The translations under genes were made by a program, and so were the position numbers. 64,000 bases of DNA from Epinephelus fuscoguttatus (Eukaryota > Chordata > Actinopteri > Perciformes > Serranidae), in assembly GCF_011397635.1 (NCBI RefSeq), contig NC_064775.1:16009452-16073451 (forward strand), written 5' to 3'. Under the pieces are notes generated by a model. It was not told the DNA's origin. It was given only the letters and a program-made list of their open reading frames with translations, and did not search any database. Within the stretch, counting starts at the first letter, position 1. Each line of letters opens with the position of its first letter. This document shows positions 25,601 through 36,648 of the stretch, in pieces.

Positions 25601-26812
25601 GGAGAAAGAGAGTATCTTTCCCATCAGGAAATGGACATCGACAGGTGTAGTTCCCACTATCCACTGCTGTTAAACTGGCCAGGTGGAGATATACAGTCTG
25701 ATTCAATGTTATAACAGTGTACCTCGAGTCACAATCTGACTGTAATTCTTTTCCCTGTCGATATGCCATAGTGCAGTCTTCTCCCCTTTTCATTTCTTTG
25801 CTGATCCTACAGAGTATCACCGAGTCCTTACGCAGTGAGTCAGTGCTGCAGAGTGGAGCAACATATGGTTCTTCTCTCACAGTGGTTCTCACACGAGTCA
25901 CTGCAAACAATAGGGAAGACATTTTGAATGGCTTTAAGTGATTTTTTATTTTTTTATATGTGGAAGGCACTATAAAACTTCAATTTAAAGCCTACTCTCA
26001 ATCAAACACCCAGCCCCTTTTACCAGCCCGGTGTGGCTCCACATTTTGATAAATAAACAATAGTTCTCCAGATGTTAGCTACCTGAAATCATGTGTCCAT
26101 TCCTGGATTACCCTGTAAGTTATTCATATTCCTTTAGTCTGTAAGGGTCCTCAGATCAAAAGAATCAAAAGGGTTTGATTCTTTTGATCTGAGGAAAAAA
26201 AGAATCAAAAGGGTTTTTCATAAAAATTAATCCAAGTTGTGACAAATGTTTTCACAGGATAAAGTGGTGTTGCCGAGTGCTGTAAACCTCCAGCACCGTA
26301 ACTCTCTCTCTGATGCGCTGTCTGTTGGAGCTAGATCAAATGATTCATTATATAAATATTATCTGAAGCCCAATTTTTAACCAAGTAATATTCATACAGG
26401 TTTAAATAAATAATTTGAATGTATTTGCCATTTTTGCTGAGCAACAGTTTTGTGTGAAAGAAATTAAAGGCCTGTCCCAAATAGACGCCCTTGTGATTTC
26501 AGTGATTTAAGCAAATAATAGCCTGGGCTACTAAGTTTTACAATAGCTTAAATTGCTAAGAATATAAGCTTTCTCTCACATATTGTGTGTGTTGGTTATA
26601 CTTTTTCTATTATGTGTGATGACTGACTAAAACATGATGAGTCACATTATTCATTTCTGACCGCACTTGAATAAGTAGAATATAGACTGTGGGATAAACT
26701 CTTTAAAACTCTTTTATAAATGATAAAAAAGCTCCTGTACAGTACCTTCATGGTCAAAACACACACACAGTGGCAGAAGAGGAACAAGCCAGAGTTTCCA
26801 CTGGTCCATCAT
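22648..26812 (-). CDS. Receptor gene D: single Ig domain with ITAM-like tail
   Basis: I assembled five exons: 26812-26746, 25900-25586, 25367-25256, 24344-24287 and 22803-22648. They encode 235 aa with consistent phases. Two adjacent ATGs start the signal peptide; I chose the first. The Ig domain has the six family cysteines, LNQTVYLHL and DSGNYTC. The membrane span is uncharged (TTTILIGCAFIIGTGLILG) and followed by HKLRKK. The tail reads DESYTSL, seven residues, YQTV (Y193, Y204). This is an ITAM with Val in place of the last Leu/Ile. It ends NIYQNV (Y232), again pYxN. A separate signal exon at 27820-27886 could be an alternative first exon. Confidence 0.78.
24492..25223. mobile_element. Foldback MITE in a gene D intron
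   Basis: The ends are inverted copies of GGTGGCCCTGAGNNTCAAAACAC, left at 24492 and right ending at 25223. A TA dinucleotide follows each end, compatible with a TA target duplication. The inside is a degenerate array of the word TTTTGTGAAATGT. It is in reverse orientation for the first 90 bp and direct orientation after that. The right end lies only 33 bp from the transmembrane exon. Confidence 0.75.
26149..26194. repeat. Perfect 21-bp palindrome with 4-nt loop
   Basis: The arms are at 26149-26169 and 26174-26194, with the loop AGGG. Part of the arm recurs just after it. It lies in intron 1 of gene D. Confidence 0.9.
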
Positions 26813-26960
26813 CACAGACAGTGAGTAGTAGTCAGTCAGTACTCAGTAACCTACACTGAAAGACAGGAAGATGAGCTGCACATACTGCTTTTACTACCTA
26901 ACCCTCAGAACATCTAAAATACCTTATGAGTGCATGAGCTGATGATGACGTGCTCTGAAA

Positions 26961-26970
26961 AGGAAGTACA
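26961..26970 (-). promoter_or_regulatory. ETS/PU.1-like site upstream of gene D
   Basis: AAAAGGAAGT, about 150 bp upstream of the gene D start codon. Confidence 0.45.
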
Positions 26971-27029
26971 AGACTTTGTCTACTTTCATATTAAGATTCT
27001 CTGTGGGGTGAATCTTCCAGTATTGTAAA

Positions 27030-27310
27030 GCCAAACCCTGTTCTTTTTTCCTAAACCCAACCACATGCCAAACTGGCTCAACCTAACCATGTGTGTTTGT
27101 TGTTAAAGGAAAAAAACATCAATTTGTGGTGTTGTACTGACGTAGTACACTTATTTTGAAAGAAACGTTAAATTTCCTGTGAAAACTGAAGTGTATTTTG
27201 AAAGAAGACAATGCCAGTAACAGGCAGAAGTTAACACGGTGTCCCAGAACATCAACAACCAACAGACCCAAGGTACCTTGCACATCATACATGGACATGG
27301 AAAGTCCATG
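27030..27310. repeat. Interspersed repeat copy (family also near 1.4 and 57.3 kb)
   Basis: It is closely similar in block order to 57206-57430: 'ccaaaccctgttctt', 'cctaaacccaacca', 'gtgtttgttgtt', 'tattttgaaagaagacaatg' and 'aacaggcag' all recur. It is not coding. Confidence 0.6.
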
Positions 27311-27819
27311 GCCAAATGTCGATATGTGACGAAGTCAAAGTGAGAATGTGTTGATTTTGCATCTAATTCCTCTAACTGTGTCCATTATTCTGATCCCTAA
27401 ACACAACTGTAAAAGTGCACTCAGTCAGTGCAGATCTCCACCAGGTGGCCACCCAGGCTGTTCACAACCACTATAGACAATTCTTGTAAATTCAGCATTC
27501 AGACATTTGTAATGTGATTCAGTAGTGTCTGAGAAGCTAATAAAAATACTCACCTCACCTATTTTTGATGAACCTATACGGCGCATTGCATAAAACAGGC
27601 ACTATATGTGAAATATAGACTGGCTACAATATAATTATGAGGGTGAATGTATTTTTATTACCTGAGACACAGCCACAAACCTCTGACCCATGTCATTCAT
27701 AAGTGGACTTTTCACAGTATTAACTTTGTCTGTAGGTTACAGCACAACAAGGTAGGAACTAACAACGATAAAAACAAACAAAAAAAGAAAACATTTAAAT
27801 ACATAGCTTGCTGACTTAC

Positions 27820-27886
27820 TTATGGTCGAAGCACAAATATCAAGAACAAATGACCAAATCAACAAAATTTGTCTATAAAGTCCCAT
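27820..27886 (-). CDS. Orphan signal-peptide exon
   Basis: An ATG at 27886 opens MGLYRQILLIWSFVLDICAS, a typical signal peptide. The exon ends in phase 1 at a strong donor (A|GTAAGT). Its 67-bp length and phase are the same as those of gene D exon 1. I found no matching Ig exon between here and gene D. It may be an alternative first exon of gene D, splicing to 25900, or a remnant of a lost receptor gene. No GGAAGTG site was seen upstream of it. Confidence 0.45.
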
Positions 27887-28388
27887 TTTAGTCATAAAAA
27901 TATGAGGCCGTGCAGCAGACGGAAACAAAACTGGGTCACTGGCAGACTGCTGCGCATCTGTGCCCGGTGAAATTGTTTTTCCCGGCTCCCTCACAGTTAA
28001 GATGGTGAATAAGCTAACAAAAAAAGAACTGTTTCATCTCAAATTGTGCCTAACATTTGTGGGTAAGGAGTTTATCTGCAGATGCTGCGGTTCAAAATCA
28101 GTACAAACTTTTTCTATGGATGTCTGAGCCACGACGAAGACTAAATTTGGCCTGCATCAAACTTCTTGTTTTTAGCTGAGCTGATTTCTGGAAAACTTGC
28201 AGCCCCGACCAGCTGGTTAAGAAGAGTGAAGAATCAGCTGTCAAAAACTACTAAAAAACCAAAAAACAGTCAATTAAACAGTCAACTATTATGAATTCTT
28301 TAATCATAAAGTCAAAAATGTGCAGACAAAAAATTAGGCTGATTGGTCCAGTAGTTTGGGAGATTACTGACTGCGGACAGATGGATGG

Positions 28389-28424
<36 letters not shown>
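28389..28424. repeat. (CA)n microsatellite
   Basis: A run of CA dinucleotides of about 36 bp. Confidence 0.95.
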
Positions 28425-28430
<6 letters not shown>

Positions 28431-28606
28431 ATGCTCCAAATGCATGATACCAAATGTTGAGGATGGCTAATTTTCACTCCTGCCACCTATAAAGATGTAA
28501 AAATTGTAGGAATTTGTCGTAAACACCAATCTTGTCAAGTTTTTTTTCTGCTATTATGCTGAAGTAGAGCTCACAGTGTGCTCACAATGTTTAGCTGACA
28601 AATCTG

Positions 28607-28995
28607 CTACATTTCAGGGCTGCAGCTAACAATTATTTTCATTGTCGACTAATCTGTCGATTATTTCTGCGATTAGTTGACGAATCATTTTATCGAAAAA
28701 TGTGTTAAAATGTTGAAAAATGTCGATTTGTTTCTCCCAAACCCCAAAATTATGTCATCTAATGTCTTGTTTCGTAGTCACGGCAAAGGGTTTTAGTTCA
28801 CCGTCATGAGAGAGTGTGTAAAGCTGCCTAAATTTGAATGTAAGAAGCTGCAGTAAGAGTATTTTGGGGTACTTTAATAGTACTTTTCTATGAAAAATGA
28901 CTCAAATTGATTAGTCGATTATTTTAATAAAAGATTAATTTAATAATTGATTAGTCATCGATTAGTCGACTAATCATTGCAGCCCTACTACATTT
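28607..28995. mobile_element. hAT-type MITE with 8-bp target duplication
   Basis: The body is 28615-28987, with ends CAGGGCTGCA...TGCAGCCCTA. The 8-bp duplication CTACATTT occurs at 28607-28614 and 28988-28995. Both features are diagnostic for the hAT superfamily. Inside are repeated GATTAGTCGA-type words. It has no coding capacity. Confidence 0.9.
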
Positions 28996-28999
28996 AAAT

Positions 29000-30220
29000 A
29001 CATCCCATGATACAATACCAGGTAAGTGTGGTTTTCAGTAAATATGTAATAATGGCTGGAGGAGTCAGGGCTTGATTTGTGCAAAGCAGTGAAGACAGAG
29101 TGGGATAATCTGCAGAAGAGTCATGAAGCCTCAGTTTGGTTTAATCTTAATTTGTTTCTGTTTATTGTCAATTTGCTGACACTGACATTAAGAAATAGGC
29201 TCCACTAATTAAGCCTCTCACATTTCAGAAAATGATTTAGAAAAAACATTTAGTTTTAGTAACAGGGCAGCTCTCCTACTCTCAACCACTGTCACAAACA
29301 GAGCTGGATACAAAGGGTCGATACTGAGGTTACTGCTAGGTTGTCCCTCTTCAAAGCCTTTTTGTCTGCAGGAGTGAGAACGAGGTGGAGAGGCGTAACA
29401 TCACCAAGGCAGCAGAGAAAAGCAGATTTGAGTAAAGACAGGAAGCTCATGCAGGAAGCTGAGGTGTTTGACACCTGAGTGTATGTTTTATGCCAACATG
29501 AAAGGACAGCTTATTCCGTCGGTGTCTGACACCGGAAGTCATTGACCAAGCACCAGATTTCAACGACTTTGGAGTGAGACAGGGTTGGCAGAAATGGAAT
29601 ATGTGTTTTTTCTTCAGTTTATAATCACCTAAAAATAAAAATCATTGTGTTTTTGTTATTTTAGAATGAGCCGTTTATATTCACAGAGGGAGTGGGTCTT
29701 CTTCTGCGGAGATCACCATGTTGCACCACCACAGTAGCTCAGAATAGACAAACCAAACACTGGCTCTAGACAGGGCTATTTGTGTTTTTGCATTTTTGCA
29801 TCACCCACCATGGTTAGAAACCCATTTGTGATGAGAGCAACAGAGACACACTCATTTTTTAAAATGCAAAACTGCTTTATTCAGTGTTTTTACTGATTTC
29901 AATCACTGAGCCTGTTTGCTTTGGAGAGGAAGTGACCTCTGTGGCTAATTCAACTCTCCAAATTCGAATAAAAAAAGTTTCAGCTGGTTGCAATCTGCAC
30001 TCCTCACTGCTATAGATGCTACTAAATCCCCCTTAATCGTACATATACTGGAGCTTTCAAACATTGAACTTACAAAAGGAATACAATTTAAAAAAAAGCT
30101 TGGTTTAAGGATGAAATGCAAAAAGAGGAGGGAATGCAAATAAGCCATGTTTCAGTTGCAATTCAGTTGCAATACATGCATCACATCAGAGTACATATTG
30201 TACAATTAAAACTCTACAGA
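29000..30220. other. Spacer downstream of gene E
   Basis: No gene, exon or clear repeat was recognised between the hAT MITE and the last exon of gene E. Confidence 0.35.
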
Positions 30221-30227
30221 AGCACCC

Positions 30228-32036
30228 TTAAATTTGTGTCATATTGAGTGGGCACACTGAATTCGGTAGTGTGACAAGTGAGTAAATGTCGTTCTCTCTC
30301 TGTAGGTAGGAGCTGTATGGCTCAATTTCCTCTGGCTCCTGCACAACAGTGCCCAGTGGTTCTGATCGTCCTCTGTCAAGTAAGCAAACAAATAAAAACT
30401 TATATTAGTGTTCTATGCAAAAGAACAAGTTTTCACTATTAATCAATGAAGAACATGTTATTCTTTACTTAAAATATTTTCAATCCCTATCTGTACTATA
30501 TATATGTACACAGGGCAGTGAAAAATAATTTGCTCTCTTCCTATGAAAGCAAAAAGGAGACATAAGTACTTTCATTTAAACGGCTGCTCAATACTTAACG
30601 TTGAGATTTAAACATCAATGAACTCTAACTATTTGATAAATTATGTATATGAATTTGTTTGTTTTTAATTTATCTCTTACATTTCTTGATTTACAATTTC
30701 AAAAGATGATTTTTTTTCAATGTTCACAAATTCAGATCCCTAAATTCAAATTTCAGAATTTAAAAAAACAGATTCAGGATGCTCAAATTTAATTAAGATT
30801 CAGATCCAAAAATTCACACAATCTTATGCTCTAAAAATGAGACAGCTTAGCAACCGTTTTGCTATTTCACTGCAACAAAAAACAACAACAACACATACAA
30901 CCATTGCAACAGGCTTTACTTTTCTGAAAAGCTGCAGTGAAATCAGACATTTGAAATCCTATTGCAACGGATTAAGTATCCAGTGGTTGTTATAATTAAA
31001 ATAATCATGTCTCTAATTTGCCTCCACACCTTCCGGTTTTCCTCTATTTTTTCACAGGGCCATGTGGTGTTAAGATAACCTTTATCCCTTCAATAAATAG
31101 TCATTTAAAAATTGTATTTTGTGTTCACTTGGGTTGTTATGTATTTAAGTGTGTTTGACAATCTGAAATAATTAACTGTGACAAATTTACAAAAATAAAA
31201 GAAGGCAGGCGGGCAAATACTTTTTTAAAAAGTCTCTTACCTGTGTGTATATTTTCTGCAGATAAATCCCATAATAACTCCAGTTATAATGACGAACATA
31301 GATACTGGACCACCAATAATTACAGCATGATGGAGAGGTATTTGTGTAGGGCTGCTGATGGCTTCATCTTCTTAAAAATTGTAAAGAAAAAAATCCTTGT
31401 CAGAGAAGCAGCACATAAGACACTCTCTGTTGTCCACAATATTATGTAATTAAACTACAATTTTATTTACCCCCTGAAGTTAAGCACACACTGGAAAACA
31501 CCCAGAGAAATGCAGAAAGTTTGAACATAAAAGCAAGAAAATCAATTAAACATTTACCTTCCACAGTGATATTCATACGGAGAGTATCTGTTCCATCAGT
31601 ATGTGAACACTGGCAGGTGTAGTTCCCACTATCCGCTGGTGTTAAACTAGTCACATGGAGAAACACAGTCTGATTCCTTTCCAGAAGAGTGAATCTGGAG
31701 TCACATTTGTGCACAAACTCCTCTCCATGTCGATACAGCAGACGACACTCCTCTCTGCTCCTTTCTGTTCTGATCCAACACACTATAAGAATGATGACAT
31801 GCTGTGTTGCATTGGTGCAAATTGGAGTCACATCTGGTTCTGTCCCGATGGTTTTCACAAGTTGCTGCCCTGTCTCTGCAATCAATTCATTAATGAAATA
31901 CAACAAATGAGTTGGCACATGCTGTATTTATGCATTTGTAAAATAAAAATTAAAGTAGTTCCTGTACAGTACCTTTCCTGTCGACAGAAACAGTGAGCTG
32001 CAGGAGCAGCACAAACCAAAGTTTCCACTGACCCAT
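30228..32036 (-). CDS. Receptor gene E: single Ig domain, two-tyrosine tail of the gene A type
   Basis: I assembled four exons: 32036-31973, 31875-31558, 31370-31241 and 30372-30228. They give 218 aa with phases 1, 1, 2. The start MGQWKLWFVLLLQLTVSV is a signal peptide. The Ig exon (318 bp) has the six cysteines, a Trp after the B-strand Cys (VCWIRTE), RNQTVFLHV and DSGNYTC. The membrane span (AVIIGGPVSMFVIITGVIMG) is uncharged. The single tail exon corresponds to two exons of gene A: EPEEIEPYSSY (Y190), then NDIYSLV (Y201). This is again an x7 spacing without ITAM consensus. The first two exons and intron 1 are almost identical to those of pseudogene F, 2645 bp away. Signalling direction is unclear. 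Confidence 0.78.
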
Positions 32037-32199
32037 GCTGGTCAACACTCTAAGCAACAGTGCAACAGCTGCTGGCAGCGTACAGTATCATGTACTGTAG
32101 GAAGGAGCACACACAAACACTTTTGCACCATTCTCTGGCAACCTAAACCTCAAACTCAGTTCTCGCAGAGGTACAAGCTGGTGTGAGGTCCTCTAAAAC

Positions 32200-32206
32200 G
32201 GAAGTG
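32200..32206 (-). promoter_or_regulatory. ETS/PU.1-like site upstream of gene E
   Basis: GGAAGTG about 165 bp upstream of the gene E start codon, within a flank shared with F. Confidence 0.45.
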
Positions 32207-32249
32207 CAAGACATGAACGCCTCCGCTTTCATACTAGGACCCTCGAAGA

Positions 32250-33265
32250 TGAAACACTAGAGTTGTGTTTGAGCAAAAGTAACGTTGATGAAAATAAGTT
32301 GTACAGCATGCAGGGCCCAATCAGAGGCCTTTACTGTGATACACAATGTCCATAAAATGAGGAAATTAGAAGAGTATTATATTCATGACAAGCCAAGGAA
32401 GTAAAAGTAGAACAGCTTTTTTACCATGTGTGCTACTCCTCTCTTATCAACCCACAACAAATGACTTGTGAGTGCTCATGTCACAAGAATAGACGGTCGC
32501 GTGACTACAACGTTGGTCGAGCGATGGTTAAAAACACTGTGCATTAACAGTATAAAGTTAGGTTTAATCACCTTGAGCAACACATTTTGGACGACCTGAC
32601 ACATTATACTTGCTGGATTTTCAGGCACTTCTGTATGATAAAGGGCCGAGTTGGTTATATTGAAGCATTCAGAAAAGTCACACACTCTGCTCAGCAGGTG
32701 CAAAATCACAAGTTCACACTACAAATATCTGACGAGAACATGAGAACATTTCTGTTAAGTGACAAAAACACACCTCACTTCATGCAAGTGGATTAACTTT
32801 GCTCAGATGAAGACTGTTAAGTACTACAAGCTTTTGGGATATTTACTCTTCAATCAACATACAGTGGTAGTGATTGAACTTTATTTTGAAATGCCATTAA
32901 TTAATTATTCTAAACTAAAACTTCTTCTTCTTCATAATTGTGAGAATCAGAAAGGCCTCAACTCAAAACATGTTAAAAAAAGGATAGTCCCACAAGAGGA
33001 GTTGTATTTTACAAACTTTATTGTATTTCTTGAGTTATCAACCTCCACAATACTTTTACACAGAACATTTATGTACGAAGTAGCCACACCCTGCAACAGC
33101 TTTAAAAATTGGAGGTGTTGACGCTAAATATTATTGGTTACAGCTGATGTAATAATGAGCTAGTATTTTAAAGAATATAACTGTCAGCCTTTGGTTATAA
33201 ATCAGATGCAGTGAAGAGCAAACACATCACAGTCCAAATGCTGTTATCGTGTTATGTGGATTTTT
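32250..33265. other. Spacer between gene E and pseudogene F
   Basis: No exon was recognised. From about 33000 the sequence resembles the gene B 3' flank and includes AATAAA on the minus strand at 33018-33023. Confidence 0.4.
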
Positions 33266-33269
33266 AGTC

Positions 33270-33681
33270 TTAAATATCGTCATATATTTTGCAACTTGGA
33301 TCAGTCTCTCTTCCATCTACTTCCTGGTTATCCAGGCAGAAAGTATTGTTGGCTGAGTTTGTGATACTTTGGTAAACCTCACTCCCCGGCTGCTGGAGGC
33401 TTGTGTAGGGGTCATCTCATCTCCATCCTACACAAAAAATATATAAATCTGAATGCATCATGTTGTTAAACTAAATCGTGTTAAACAATGGAAGAGACAC
33501 TGTCACTCCTCCTGAGTCACTACATTAACTGAAACCTCGGCTTTGCAATAAGTGGTTAAAGGCAATGAACCTGAGAGTTAAAAAAAAATATTTTAAGGTA
33601 CATAATATAAGAATACATTACTCACCAAAGAGCCAGGAGTTTCCGATAATTCAGATGTGGCTGATCTTGAACAGCATCTTT

Positions 33682-33721
<40 letters not shown>

Positions 33722-33737
33722 GTTAGTGAAACACCAA

Positions 33738-33814
<77 letters not shown>

Positions 33815-34681
33815 AGGGGACTCAATGCTTATCACCTGGAAATCTTCTTGATATTACTGTCTTCTCTCACCCATGATGTATTATTTTGCAGATAAATACG
33901 AAGAAAACTCCAGTTATAATGATGACTGCAGTTATATCGATCAGAACACTTGGAATCTGCATGTGCGTAGAACGGCTGGTGTCTTCGTCCTCTACACAAT
34001 GTAAAGAAAAAAATGTCAGAAAATGACAAGGATATTTGTTCTATTTGTAAAGAATTCATATTGCCATTAGAAGCTCTTCATATTGTTCACGATGCAGTGA
34101 AAAAAATACTATCTCAAACTAAGCCAGTGCTAAGGTTGTACTAAGTAGGAAAGAAATGCATAAAGTTTGAAACAAAAACAAGAAAATAAATCAAACCTTT
34201 ATCTTCCACAGTGATATTCATACGGAGAGTATCTGTTCCATCAGTATGTGAACACTGGCAGGTGTAGTTCCCACTATCTGCTGGTGTTAAACTGGTCACA
34301 TGGAGAAACACAGTCTGATTCTTTTCCAGAAGAGTGAATCTGGAGTCACATTCGTGCACAAACTCCTCTCCATGTCGATACAGCAGACGACACTCCTCTC
34401 TGCTCCTTTCTGTTCTGATTCAACACACTATAAGAATGATGACATGCTGTGTTGCATTGGTGCAAATTGGAGTCACATCTGGTTCTGTCCCGATGGTTTT
34501 CACAAGTTGCTGCCCTGTCTCTGCAATCAATTCATTAATGAAATACAACAAATGAGTTGGCACATGCTGTATTTATGCATTTGTAAAATAAAAATTAAAG
34601 TAGTTCCTGTACAGTACCTTTCCTGTCGACAGAAACAGTGAGCTGCAGGAGCAGCACAAACCAAAGTTTCCATTGACCCAT
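33270..34681 (-). pseudogene. Receptor pseudogene F: Ig domain plus ITAM tail, three lesions
   Basis: The exon equivalents are 34681-34618, 34520-34203, 33991-33871, 33677-33626 and 33427-33270. Compared with gene E and the other paralogues it has three defects. A TGA stands at 34420-34422 where gene E has TGG (Trp in VCWIRTE). The Ig-exon donor reads AT instead of GT. The last exon carries a 5-bp insertion near its start that shifts the frame ahead of the ITAM. Past the shift the old frame still reads DPYTSL, seven residues, YQSI, and ends KIYDDI, where the pYxN is lost. The membrane and small cytoplasmic exons are open. The 5' half is E-like and the 3' half B-like. It may still be transcribed. 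Confidence 0.8.
33683..33812. repeat. Poly-A run and (CA)n microsatellite
   Basis: A run of more than 30 A residues (about 33683-33716) is followed by an interrupted CA repeat (about 33738-33811), both in an intron of pseudogene F. Confidence 0.95.
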
Positions 34682-34837
34682 GCTGGTCAACACTCTAAGC
34701 AACAGTGCAACAGGTGTTTGCAGTCGATAACAACATCGAAGGAGCACACACAAACACTTTTGCACCATTCTCTGGTGACCATAAACCTCAAACTCAGTTC
34801 TCACAGAGGTACGAGCTGGTGTGAGGTCCTCTAAAAT

Positions 34838-34844
34838 GGAAGTG
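34838..34844 (-). promoter_or_regulatory. ETS/PU.1-like site upstream of pseudogene F
   Basis: GGAAGTG about 160 bp upstream of the former start codon, retained despite the coding lesions. Confidence 0.4.
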
Positions 34845-35199
34845 TAAGATATGAACGCCTCCGCTTTCATGTTAGGATGCTTGAACGTGTGAACGAATAT
34901 GGACTGGGTGCAATTGTCTGCGGATAGAGTGTTTTAATACTTTCACAGTATTTATATCGCACCTACACTTCCTTAATGATAAAAAAACAAAGCCTAGCAT
35001 TATGGCTTTGCAGTTGGTTGCCTCAAGCCGAACCAGTCAAGTTGCAGTTACAGTTTATATCCATGTCTATGAAAACACGGACGTTTCACACACATATTCA
35101 GCACAGAAGAGTATGTGTCAGTATGTGACCAAATGATTCCCCTTCTCTTCCTGAGATATGATGTTGAATAACAGCCAGAAAGTGTTATTGCAGAACATT

Positions 35200-35930
35200 A
35201 TGTCACAGTGAAGCTGACCTTTGACCTTTTGTATTTTTATTTTATTTATTTACCTTTATTTGTTATAGAGGGACAATGTACATAAATAAACATTTTAAAA
35301 ATCAAATGTAAATGCACCCAATTATAGCCAAAAGGCTAATTTCCATCGGCAGTGTCCCCCTGTTAGAAGGAACACGGCTAAGTGACCTGGTAATAAAAGC
35401 AACAAATTACAGTAAAAAGAAATACATGTTATAGGTACAATTGGCAACAAGGTACAATATTTAGAAAAACAGCATCATTACAAATAAATATAATACTTTT
35501 AATATATCTTCCCTTTATTACTTTATCATTTTAGACATTTGAGTGAGATTTTTTAAATTATAATTAGTTTATGAATTATTGAGTTGTGGTCAAAAACATA
35601 TTTTATGAGGTCATGGTGAACTTGACCTTCGACCGCCAAATTAGTAAGAATTCATTCTTGAGTCTAAGTGGACGTTTGTGCCAAAGTTGAGTAAACCCTC
35701 TCAGAGCCTTCTTGAGATATTGCATTCATGAGAATGAGATAGATGCAAGTTCACAGTGACCTTGACCTTTGACCACCAGATTCTAATGAGTGTATTGTTG
35801 AGTCCAAGCAGACGCTTTTGCCAAATTTGAAGAAATTTCCTCAAGGCATTCTTGAGACGGACTGACAACCTGAAAACATAACACCTTTACCCAAGGCTAT
35901 CGCTGGAATGGAGGCATAAAATAAAAAAAT
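35200..35930. repeat. Degenerate tandem repeat with GACCTTGACCTTTGACC words
   Basis: Related units of the form 'gtgaccttgacctttgaccacca ... ttcttgag' recur several times, as in a common fish interspersed repeat. No coding potential was seen. Confidence 0.5.
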
Positions 35931-36225
35931 TTAAAAAAGCAAAAGAAATATTAAAATACAGGAGCTTTAATGCTGCAGCTGGTAAATGCGGAGCTAATCG
36001 TATGTTATCTTATTTTAATCTATAATAACACATCATATTTTATAGTATTAATCTAAACATGCAAATAAATGTAGTGGAGTAAAAAGTACAATATTTGCCT
36101 CTGAAATGTAGTGGAGAAGTATGAAGTAGCAGAAAATGGAAATACTCAATGAAAGTACAATATTTGAGTAAATGTACTTAGTTGGATCTACACACATTTA
36201 AGGGTTTTAAAATTATGTTATGAAT

Positions 36226-36361
36226 AATGACCTTAGTTGTTCTTTTATCTCAGACATGTTAGGATGGTGACACTTCCGAGGAAGGCAGAAGTTTCCGCTG
36301 AAACATGTCAAGGTATGTAACATCCTAACATGTCTGAGATAAAAGAACAACTAAAGTCATT
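36226..36361. repeat. 41-bp inverted repeat around a 54-bp loop
   Basis: The arm 36226-36266 is the reverse complement of 36321-36361 with one mismatch. The loop contains a GAGGAAGGCAGAAGTTTCC-like segment and a second short complement. It is probably a transposon remnant. Confidence 0.85.
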
Positions 36362-36648
36362 ATCAGAAACTAAAGACATAATGAACACCATTGAACTATT
36401 ATGTTATGAATGTTTGAGATGTTAAGCAACATAAGTAGCTCTGAATTTTCAGTGATTCATAATTCATAACCGTGTTACTGTACATGTATATAATGGTAAT
36501 ATGCATACTCTTCTCTCTGTGAGGAGTAGCTGCACATGACTAATAATGTGCTGTACAGAAGGAATTATGTGCATTTTTAACACTGTATAGTATTTTTGTG
36601 ACTTCTCCAACAGTTTGATTATAAAAACATCTTATCTTGACTTTGGGT

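Noticed and set aside
31655-31996. Plus-strand 113-codon frame, repeated at 34300-34641
   Set aside because: It lies antisense to the Ig exon and intron 1 of genes E and F. The near identity comes from the duplication, not from protein selection.
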